A stretch of DNA of 11,886 nucleotides, taken from Candidatus Borrarchaeota archaeon (GTDB taxonomy: Archaea; Asgardarchaeota; Sifarchaeia; Borrarchaeales; Borrarchaeaceae). The notes under the pieces are model-generated. The model saw only the letters and a program-made list of their open reading frames with translations. It was not told where the DNA came from and made no database searches. The stretch spans positions 1-11,886 of the forward strand of contig JAEORY010000078.1 in assembly GCA_016840645.1 (NCBI GenBank), read 5' to 3'. The position numbers and the translations under genes are program-made. Positions 6,763-11,886 of this stretch are shown here, piece by piece; position 1 is the stretch's first letter, and the number at the start of each line of letters is the position of its first letter.

Positions 6763-7596
6763 GTGTTGGTAAAGATTAAAAGAGATTTAAGATTAAAAGA
6801 GATTTTAGAGAAATTAGCTTGCAAGGAACTTAGCATCGAGGAGGCAGAGAAGTTACTTAAGGGCGATCTTATTTCAACAGCGATTGAAGAAATAGATGAT
6901 ATTGCGAAACTAGATCTGTATCGTCAAGCAAGAACTGGCATTCCTGAAGTGATTTTAGCTGAAGGGAAACTCCCCGAAGATGCGGCACTTCTCGCAGTTA
7001 GAATGGCAAGTAAGAGTGGTTACACTTTGGTTTCTCGGATTTCTACAGAAGTTGTAGAAAAGACTAAAGCAATACTACCCGAGATGCTTGAACTTGAGAT
7101 TAATGAACGTGCTCGCATGATGATTTTGAAGAAAAAGGGCTACACTCACGTAAAATATCCCGGTAAGATTGGCATTTTTGCTGCGGGGACGTCTGACATC
7201 CCAGTAGCCGAGGAATCTCGCATCATAGCAGAGGCAATGGGTGTTTCCACATACACAGCATACGATGTGGGCATAGCCGGACTACACAGGCTATTTCCAC
7301 ACCTAAAAACAATGCTTGAAGAAGATGTCGATGCACTTGTCGTTGTGGCGGGCATGGAAGGAGCCCTACCCTCAGTTGTTGCTGGGCTTGTAGATATTCC
7401 TGTAGTAGGAGTGCCAAGTCCTGTAGGTTATGGTTTAGGAGGTAAAGGATTCGCTGCCCTTAATTCAATGTTACAATCCTGTGCACCTGGAGTGATGGTA
7501 GTAAATATTGACAATGGACTCGGGGCAGGTACAGCAGCAGCACTAATTGCACTAAAAGTAGCGAAAGCGCGCGAGAAGGTTAATCAAAGGATCTAA
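6763..7596 (+). CDS. larB: LarB, NaAD carboxylase/hydrolase of NPN cofactor synthesis
   Basis: LarB starts nickel-pincer nucleotide synthesis by carboxylating the pyridinium ring of nicotinic acid adenine dinucleotide with CO2 and hydrolysing the dinucleotide. The 277-aa protein has a helical N-terminal region (about 1-130) and a PurE-like (AIR carboxylase) domain from about 135 to the end, with GTSDIPVAEES, VVVAGMEGALPSVVAG and a GYGLGGKG loop. Cys240 in SCAPG lies where the family has its catalytic cysteine, and VNIDNGLGAG follows. The start is GTG 6763 (TTG 6766 is next); no ribosome-binding site is seen and the TATA box is about 28 nt upstream, so translation is probably leaderless. It is divergent from larC and convergent with ftsZ. 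LarE, the sulfur-transfer enzyme, and LarA are not in this window, so the final user of the cofactor is unknown here. Confidence 0.92.
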   Translation: MLVKIKRDLRLKEILEKLACKELSIEEAEKLLKGDLISTAIEEIDDIAKLDLYRQARTGIPEVILAEGKLPEDAALLAVRMASKSGYTLVSRISTEVVEKTKAILPEMLELEINERARMMILKKKGYTHVKYPGKIGIFAAGTSDIPVAEESRIIAEAMGVSTYTAYDVGIAGLHRLFPHLKTMLEEDVDALVVVAGMEGALPSVVAGLVDIPVVGVPSPVGYGLGGKGFAALNSMLQSCAPGVMVVNIDNGLGAGTAAALIALKVAKAREKVNQRI

Positions 7597-7639
7597 AACT
7601 ATATTTGAAGACAAATAATTACTATAGAAATCCTTAAGG

Positions 7640-8614
7640 CTATTTAATAAAATTAGTTAAATTTATTTCAACCGCTGAAATAACAGTGGTTACCTTTACA
7701 GTATTAGTTAGTTTTTCGTCTATAATAAGCCCCCAGATGACTTGAACATTTTCATCAAGTTCATTTACGACATATTGAGCGATTTCTTGCGCTTCCTTAA
7801 GTGTAAGATCGGGACTACCGGTAATATTGACAATAGAACCTTTAGCATGAGAAAGATCAACATCGATAAAAGGAAATTCCATAGCAGTTTGTACGGCTTC
7901 TGTTACGCGTTTTTCTCGGTTTTCTTCCTCTGATACACCTCTCCAGATTATTGAAATACCTGTCGGTTTTTTGCTTAATGAAAATAGTGTTCTTAAATCA
8001 GCTAAGTCTACATTTATTCGTCCTGGAGTTGCAACCAATTCAACGATAGCTAAAACGCCGTTAATAGCTAAATCGTCTGCTAGTCGAAAAGCATTCTCTA
8101 AAGATGAGTTTGGAGCGATTTTCAAGAGTTTCTCATTCGGGATTACGATAATCGCGTCAGTAACCGTCATTATCTCCTCTAAAGCAGCTAAAGCGAAATC
8201 CATACGCTTTTTTCCTTCTACATCGAACGGAAGAGTTGAAATACAGATGGTCAAAATACCCTTATTTTTAGCAATTTGTGAAATTATTGGAGCAGCACCT
8301 GTGCCTGTTCCTCCTCCTAATCCTACAATCAAAAAAGCGATATCTGCTTGAATATGATTTCTAATTTCGGTGATACTTTCTTTTGCAGCCGCTTTTCCAA
8401 TTTTTGGATCCTTTCCAGCACCTAATCCTTTGCAAATTTGCTTACCAATTGCAAGTTTTGTATCACAAGTTGTACTGTGGAGATTTTGGACATTGGTATC
8501 TATCCCTAGTGTTTGAACACCATTTAAAAGATCGTTTTCACTTAACCGCGTTACTATATGATTTCCAGCGCCACCCACTCCAACAATTAAGATACTAGGT
8601 GTAAGATCTGTCAT
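7640..8614 (-). CDS. ftsZ: FtsZ cell-division GTPase, short form
   Basis: FtsZ polymerises with GTP into the division ring. The 324-aa protein has the nucleotide-binding GVGGAGN (12-18), the tubulin/FtsZ signature GLGGGTGTGAAP (98-109) and the T7 loop NVDLAD (201-206) needed for GTP hydrolysis between subunits, so the GTPase looks complete. The TGTG signature and T7 loop indicate FtsZ proper rather than CetZ. It ends within about 15 residues of the core C-terminal domain, with no linker or tail for membrane adaptors such as SepF. ATG 8614 is preceded by a weak AAGGAT at 8 nt. The gene is divergent from secE-spt5; in many archaea ftsZ is found with those genes, which supports the assignment. 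A second FtsZ with a normal tail may exist elsewhere in the genome. Confidence 0.92.
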   Translation of the reverse strand: MTDLTPSILIVGVGGAGNHIVTRLSENDLLNGVQTLGIDTNVQNLHSTTCDTKLAIGKQICKGLGAGKDPKIGKAAAKESITEIRNHIQADIAFLIVGLGGGTGTGAAPIISQIAKNKGILTICISTLPFDVEGKKRMDFALAALEEIMTVTDAIIVIPNEKLLKIAPNSSLENAFRLADDLAINGVLAIVELVATPGRINVDLADLRTLFSLSKKPTGISIIWRGVSEEENREKRVTEAVQTAMEFPFIDVDLSHAKGSIVNITGSPDLTLKEAQEIAQYVVNELDENVQVIWGLIIDEKLTNTVKVTTVISAVEINLTNFIK

Positions 8615-8640
8615 ATCTTTCTATCCTTAACAGAATCTTG

Positions 8641-8653
8641 ATTTTTTATACAC
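8641..8653 (-). promoter_or_regulatory. TATA box of ftsZ
   Basis: On the minus strand GTGTATAAAAAAT, with TATAAAA at 8650-8644, predicts a start near 8622 and a very short leader before ATG 8614. Confidence 0.45.
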
Positions 8654-8712
8654 ATTTGACAATAATATTAAAAACAGTAATGTGATATCAACAAAAGTAA
8701 CATTACCGTATT

Positions 8713-8729
8713 TAGATAGAAACTATCTA
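8713..8729. promoter_or_regulatory. Perfect 17-nt inverted repeat between ftsZ and secE
   Basis: TAGATAG (8713-8719) and CTATCTA (8723-8729) are perfect inverted repeats around AAA. The repeat lies in the 273-nt divergent gap between ftsZ and secE, upstream of both. The rest of the gap is AT-rich with several T-rich TATA-like stretches (for example near 8799-8808) that could serve secE. A regulator binding here could act on either gene. Confidence 0.4.
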
Positions 8730-8887
8730 TACGCATCAAGCATGATAACAGTTGCTTTCGCAACCTTTTTAATCAAATGTAATTACAAAAATACAGTCTT
8801 TTTAAGGACTGGTTCATTAAAAAAAATAGTAAACAAAGATCCATGCTTATCGATTGGTGAAAGACTTAAACATGAGAGAGGATTTTA

Positions 8888-9076
8888 ATGGTAGAATTCA
8901 AGAAGATACGCTCGGACTTTCTGAGAATGGCACGCCTTGCAAAAAAGCCTTCAAGAAAAGAAGTTTGGCTTAGCATTAGAATTAGTATACTGGGCATGGT
9001 TTTTATAGGACTTATAGCGTTTATAATTAAACTTATCTTCACTTTGGTAGTTGGTTTTACACCTCCGACAGCCTAA
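8888..9076 (+). CDS. secE: SecE/Sec61-gamma preprotein translocase subunit
   Basis: SecE (Sss1, Sec61 gamma) clamps the SecY channel in the membrane. The 62-aa protein has the archaeal form: an amphipathic basic N-terminal helix (KKIRSDFLRMARLAKKPSRKE, about 5-25, here listed with its key Lys/Arg residues) and one membrane segment (about 29-56). GAGAGGA (8876-8882) stands 5 nt before ATG 8888. The gene directly precedes spt5, the standard archaeal order, and the spt5 ribosome-binding site overlaps the secE stop codon (TAAGGAGG), so the two form one transcription unit. Confidence 0.92.
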   Translation: MVEFKKIRSDFLRMARLAKKPSRKEVWLSIRISILGMVFIGLIAFIIKLIFTLVVGFTPPTA

Positions 9077-9089
9077 GGAGGCATTTTTT

Positions 9090-9599
9090 ATGGAGACTCA
9101 AGAAAAACCTGAGGTAACCAAAAAACGTACGGATACCTCAATTTATACAATACGAACAACAATAGGTCAAGAAAAATCAGTAGCAGAGCTAATTGCTAAT
9201 CGAGTTAAAATACACGATCTAGTTATAAAATCTATTTTGGTGCCTGAAACTCTACGAGGATACATCTTCATCGAAACGGCAAAAAGGGCTGCCATTGATG
9301 AAGCTATTTCTGGAATTTCACACGTTAGAGGATCAGTAGGAAAAACCAATATTAATGAACTCTCGCATTTTCTAATTCCAAAGCCTCCAACCGAAGGGCT
9401 TGAAGCCGGTGATATTGTAGAAATAACTGGAGGGCCATTTAAAGGAACTAGAGCAAAAGTGACGAGAGTAGACACAACAAAAGAAGAAGTTACAGTTGAG
9501 TTACTTGACTCACCTGCCCCAATACCCATCCGAGTTCATGGAGATTATGTACGAAAAGTTGGTGATCGGATAGAAGCAGATGAGTTTTCAATCCGTTGA
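9090..9599 (+). CDS. spt5: Transcription elongation factor Spt5 (NusG-like)
   Basis: Spt5 binds the RNA polymerase clamp with its NGN domain, aids processivity, and links transcription to ribosomes through its KOW domain. The 169-aa protein has the NGN domain at about 17-95 (IYTIRTTIGQEKSVAELI, VPETLRGYIFIE) and the KOW domain at about 104-155 (GLEAGDIVEITGGPFKGTRA), the normal archaeal length. The start is ATG 9090, with AAGGAGG (9075-9081) 8 nt upstream; the frame is open further upstream but that part overlaps secE and lacks a ribosome-binding site. rpl11, which commonly follows in archaea, is absent; a convergent iron-sulfur protein gene ends only 20 nt after the spt5 stop. Confidence 0.95.
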   Translation: METQEKPEVTKKRTDTSIYTIRTTIGQEKSVAELIANRVKIHDLVIKSILVPETLRGYIFIETAKRAAIDEAISGISHVRGSVGKTNINELSHFLIPKPPTEGLEAGDIVEITGGPFKGTRAKVTRVDTTKEEVTVELLDSPAPIPIRVHGDYVRKVGDRIEADEFSIR

Positions 9600-9619
9600 T
9601 AATAGTTCGCTATAAAATA

Positions 9620-10102
9620 CTATTCTTGAAAAATAAGCCCCAGATCAAATATTGGTTTTATTTCAATAACTTTTTCAGGGCACGTTTCTTCACAATCCCC
9701 ACAGGTAATGCATTTTTCAATTGCAACACATAATCTACCAAATCCTCTAAGCGGCGCTGGAAGTGATATTGCTTCTAAAGGTTTTTTAACTGCTAATTGT
9801 TTGATAAAATTTATTAGAAGGCGTCTATTTTCTGATTTTATTTCCCCGCTGTCTTCAAAAAGACTGGGCAAGTCAAATTTATTTTCAATAAGCGGGGCAT
9901 CAAGTTGACAGACTTCTTCACATTTATGGCATCCTATGCAAATGCTCTGTAGCGCGGTTACCTTTCCAAATCCACGGAGACCTTCTGGAACAACTATCAC
10001 TTTTTCAGGCTTTTTTATTGCGATTTTTCTTATTAAATCGACTAATTTTTCTCTTTTAGATTGAGTTTCCTCAGTCTCTGATTCATTGGTTGTATCAGAC
10101 AT
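9620..10102 (-). CDS. Duplicated single-cluster iron-sulfur protein, NuoI/HycF-like halves
   Basis: The 160-aa protein (from ATG 10102) has two CxxCxxCxxxC motifs: Cys55, 58, 61, 65 and Cys131, 134, 137, 141. The two halves (about 18-83 and 94-159) align along their length. Each has a leading helix, then KKPEKVIVVPEGLRGFG or KKPLEAISLPAPLRGFG, the cysteine motif, and a closing FDL..LF, so it arose by internal duplication. The helix, KKP, RGFG and CIGC order resembles the start of NuoI/HycF-type subunits, which is inference. With motifs 76 residues apart it is unlike ordinary 8Fe ferredoxins; two separate [4Fe-4S] clusters are likely. GGTGA, 5 nt before ATG 10102, makes that start better than GTG 10111. 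The gene is convergent with spt5 and its promoter region abuts the IS-derived locus. It probably carries electrons in the cytoplasm; its partner is unknown. Confidence 0.8.
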   Translation of the reverse strand: MSDTTNESETEETQSKREKLVDLIRKIAIKKPEKVIVVPEGLRGFGKVTALQSICIGCHKCEEVCQLDAPLIENKFDLPSLFEDSGEIKSENRRLLINFIKQLAVKKPLEAISLPAPLRGFGRLCVAIEKCITCGDCEETCPEKVIEIKPIFDLGLIFQE

Positions 10103-10152
10103 CAGTTTCACCGCCTATTATTATTTGCTTTACATAAGACGACACAATAAAG

Positions 10153-10173
10153 CCCCATTGCTTGAGCTTGGGG
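10153..10173 (+). repeat. Left-end-type subterminal hairpin of the mosaic element
   Basis: CCCCA (10153-10157) pairs with TGGGG (10169-10173) around TTGCTTGAGCT. The context AAAGCCCC...GGGGATGAA closely resembles the left-end hairpin of IS608-type elements, which TnpA recognises as single-stranded DNA. It lies 120 nt upstream of the iron-sulfur protein start on the other side and may limit or supply that gene's promoter. Confidence 0.5.
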
Positions 10174-10296
10174 ATGAATGGTGTTAATGTATTACATTTT
10201 TTAACTTTGTGCTACTTTTTGCTGAGTTTATAAACAAGGACGGAGTACAAAGAGTGAGAAGCTGTGTTGTACATTAATAACGAGCTATTATAAGTT

Positions 10297-11440
10297 GTGT
10301 GGAGCACTTGTACCATGGTAACAAAGAACGAACGGATCAAAGTTACCTTGAAGGACACTAAGGCGCGGCGTAAACACATGCTGTGCCGGGTGTATACCGT
10401 CAAACTAGACCGCTCGCACTTAAACAAAGACTCGTTAACTCGCTTAAAACGCTTATTTTTGGAAGCTAAATGGCTGTACAATTATTGTGTGGCCCATCCT
10501 TATGTGTTTGCTATCGATGATACAATAACAGCCGTGTCAGTAAAGGTTAAAGACCAGTTTGAGATGCGACAATTAAGGCAGTTATCGTCACACATGCGTC
10601 AAAGCATCATAATAAGCACCCAACAGAATATCCATGGCTTAGCGCGTCTGAAAGCCAAGGGTCACAAGATTGGACGGTTGAAGTTCAAGTCGTATGTGAA
10701 TTCTATCCCGCTCAAGCAATACGGCAATACCTACAAGATTATCAACAGGAAGTACTTGCACATTCAAATGATACCGCAAAAACTGCGTGTCAACGGCCTG
10801 GAACAACTGCTGCCTAATTGTGGGAAAACAAACATCCTCTTAGAAGTCGAGCATCTCGTCCCGACAAGCCGAGGTGGAACTGACCGGGTGTCGAATTTGA
10901 CGATCGCATGTAGGAAATGCAACCTTAAGAAAGGAGATCAGACCGCCGAGGAGTTTGGTTACCCAAACATCCAGCACCAGGCAAAGCAACCACTTAAAGC
11001 AGCGGCATGTCTGAATAACATTCGTTGGAAGTTAGTGGAACAGTTAGGGGCAGAACATACCTACGGATACGTCACTAAATACCAGCGGAACAAGTTAGGG
11101 CTGGAAAAGTCACATGTGAATGACGCGTTTGTCATTGCCGGCGGCACAACACCAAGAACGCTGCAAACCGTATGAGGTGATGCACGTCAGGCGCAATAAT
11201 CGTTCGCTACAGACGAATAGAAAGGGATTCAAGCCGTCAATTAGGAGACAGAGGTACCAGTTGCAACCCCACGATGTGGTAAGCTATAATGGAAAACCAT
11301 GCAAAGTCAAAGGGGTCTTCAATTATGGAACATGGGTACGATTATGTGATTCATATGGAACGGTCGTCAACACCAATATTACACACGTGAAATTGTTGAA
11401 ATATGGAAAAGGATTGGTATTTACTTTCAAAAACCAGTAA
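10297..11440 (+). pseudogene. TnpB-IscB chimeric nuclease gene with frameshift
   Basis: Residues 1-175 (from GTG 10297) match the N-terminus of the TnpB at 105, about 80% identical by hand count. From residue 176 the protein is Isc[15 protein letters not shown] begins an HNH domain (His186, Asn200, Asn209, with CRKC at 205-208), and [13 protein letters not shown] is RuvC-III (His273, Asp276). The frame is then lost: it stops at 11175, while the IscB C-terminal domain (RRNNRSLQTNRKGFKPSIRR onward, ending VKLLKYGKGLVFTF) continues in another frame to 11440. One extra C near 11152 explains this. The fusion lacks RuvC-I, the bridge helix and RuvC-II of IscB, and all of TnpB's RuvC core, so no complete RuvC site can form. 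The first HNH zinc pair keeps only Cys175. It is most likely a dead gene; a surviving HNH activity is conceivable but unlikely. Confidence 0.85.
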
Positions 11441-11444
11441 AATA

Positions 11445-11486
11445 CCGCAATTCATCTCCAGCCTGGCGGATGGAGTCTTCTTGCGG
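11445..11486 (+). repeat. IscB-type right-end hairpin
   Basis: CCGCAA (11445-11450) pairs with TTGCGG (11481-11486), and inside it CTCCA (11456-11460) pairs with TGGAG (11471-11475). It begins 5 nt after the IscB-frame stop codon. The pattern GCAATTCATC...GTCTTCTTGC is characteristic of the right end of IS elements carrying iscB and differs from the short hairpin ending the tnpB element at 1376-1396. Confidence 0.6.
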
Positions 11487-11545
11487 AGATTAGATAAAGT
11501 TATATTAGTGAAAATGCCAGTTTCAACAAATTAGTAAACCTCACT

Positions 11546-11560
11546 ATTATATATATCTAT
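11546..11560 (+). promoter_or_regulatory. TATA box of the GAPDH gene
   Basis: The AT-rich block containing TTATATATATCTAT lies about 50-60 nt before the start codon, predicting transcription from about 11577 and a leader of about 30 nt with AGGAGG. The mosaic IS ends only some 60 nt upstream of it, so the core promoter appears intact. Confidence 0.5.
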
Positions 11561-11606
11561 ACAGAAAGAGGTAAGAAGCAAAGATGGCATTATAGGAGGA
11601 GATTTT

Positions 11607-11886
11607 ATGCCAGTTAGAGTAGCTGTAAATGGTTTTGGCCGAATTGGGAGATGCATGTTTAGAGCGGGACTAGGAAATAAGGATATAGAATTTGTCGCGT
11701 TTAACGATCTGTGGGATGTAGGAACGATGGCACACTTACTCAATTATGACACAGTGCATGGAAAACTTCCCGTAGACGTTGAAGCTAAGAAGGATGTGAT
11801 CATTATAGGTGGTAAGGAAATACCGTTTTTTGCAGAGAAGGATCCTGCAAAACTACCTTGGGGAGATCTTAATGTAGACGTAGCCG
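11607..11886 (+). CDS. gap: Class I glyceraldehyde-3-phosphate dehydrogenase (N-terminal part, cut by window)
   Basis: The first 93 residues show the NAD-binding fold of class I GAPDH: VAVNGFGRIGR (5-15) and the NDLWD segment (33-37). The Asp at 34 corresponds to the residue that binds the adenosine ribose and favours NAD over NADP. The enzyme oxidises glyceraldehyde-3-phosphate to 1,3-bisphosphoglycerate in glycolysis or the reverse in gluconeogenesis. Most archaea use a distinct class II enzyme, so this bacterial/eukaryotic type suggests transfer or one of the archaeal groups that have it. AGGAGG (11594-11599) stands 7 nt before ATG 11607. The catalytic cysteine region lies beyond the window, so integrity cannot be judged. 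Confidence 0.92.
   Translation, partial: MPVRVAVNGFGRIGRCMFRAGLGNKDIEFVAFNDLWDVGTMAHLLNYDTVHGKLPVDVEAKKDVIIIGGKEIPFFAEKDPAKLPWGDLNVDVA

Larger units (their letters stand above)
10130..11490 (+). mobile_element. Mosaic IS200/IS605-type element: TnpB-type 5' part, IscB-type 3' part
   Basis: From 10193 to 10822 the sequence matches the intact tnpB element at 1-630 without gaps. From 10823 on it encodes the C-terminal part of an IscB protein and ends with a hairpin typical of IscB-bearing elements. A left-end-like hairpin lies at 10153-10173, and a TTAC tetranucleotide (10130-10133), the left cleavage sequence of IS608, is 20 nt before it. The boundaries are therefore inferred from hairpins, not from target duplications, which this family does not make. 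No tnpA is present. Confidence 0.6.

Noticed and set aside
8682..8888. 68-codon plus-strand frame just before secE, its stop overlapping the secE start (TAATG)
   Set aside because: It starts with GTG without a clear ribosome-binding site, has no recognisable motif, lies across the ftsZ-secE control region including the perfect inverted repeat, and its composition matches AT-rich intergenic DNA. Weakly possible as a small gene, not supported.
9167..9529. 120-codon minus-strand frame
   Set aside because: Lies wholly antisense to spt5, a clear conserved gene.
9601..9624. Short hairpin AATAGT/ACTATT between convergent spt5 and the iron-sulfur gene as a bidirectional terminator
   Set aside because: Only six A/T-rich pairs, no T run on either side, and it overlaps a stop codon; chance is a fair explanation.
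1..11440. The two TnpB-related loci as ends of one composite transposon carrying everything between them
   Set aside because: IS200/IS605 elements move as single-strand circles by their own ends, the two loci differ in their right ends, and the intervening genes include core archaeal genes (secE, spt5, ftsZ).
10297..11440. A functional TnpB with an inserted HNH domain, as an intermediate toward Cas9-like proteins
   Set aside because: In such an intermediate the RuvC-I and RuvC-II segments would be kept; here both are absent and a frameshift follows.
1..11886. CRISPR arrays, tRNA or rRNA genes
   Set aside because: No regularly spaced repeats, cloverleaf or ribosomal RNA sequence was recognised on either strand.

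Overview
The window reads as archaeal chromosome. It carries a Sss1-type SecE, an Spt5 (NusG-like) factor with one KOW motif, TATA boxes ahead of several genes, poly-T terminators and Shine-Dalgarno sites of the GGAGG/GGTGA type. Tungsten-enzyme genes (aldehyde:ferredoxin oxidoreductase, a MoaD-like protein) and a duplicated iron-sulfur protein suggest an anaerobe. A bacterial-type (class I) GAPDH and an FtsZ are also present. I cannot fix the lineage; an uncultivated group such as an Asgard archaeon is possible but unproven.

Layout. 1-1404: an IS200/IS605-type element with an apparently intact tnpB. 1519-1830: MoaD-like beta-grasp protein, convergent with an unrecognised 127-aa gene (1944-2327, minus). 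2569-4410 (minus): tungsten aldehyde:ferredoxin oxidoreductase with its own promoter and a perfect 17-nt palindrome near the expected transcription start. 4751-6609 (minus): larC followed by a gamma-class carbonic anhydrase, in one tight operon. 6763-7596 (plus): larB, divergent from larC across a palindromic tandem repeat. 7640-8614 (minus): ftsZ, divergent from secE-spt5 (8888-9599, plus). 9620-10111 (minus): an iron-sulfur protein built of two tandem copies of one unit. About 10130-11490: a second IS-derived locus, a fusion of a TnpB N-terminus with an IscB C-terminus (HNH plus RuvC-III) that also carries a frameshift. 11607-end (plus): start of a class I GAPDH gene.

How the genes work together. 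LarB and LarC catalyse the first and last steps of nickel-pincer nucleotide (NPN) cofactor synthesis; LarE and LarA are not in the window. LarB carboxylates nicotinic acid adenine dinucleotide using CO2, so the carbonic anhydrase co-transcribed with larC may be functionally linked to it. AOR needs tungstopterin, to which the MoaD-like sulfur carrier could contribute, and ferredoxin as electron acceptor. ftsZ, secE and spt5 are the remnant of a classical archaeal cluster, here rearranged to a divergent layout and without rpl11 downstream.

The points most worth a second look are the TnpB/IscB chimera, the palindrome between the larB and larC promoters, the larC-carbonic anhydrase coupling, the duplicated NuoI-like iron-sulfur protein, and the MoaD-like protein with residues beyond its terminal glycines.
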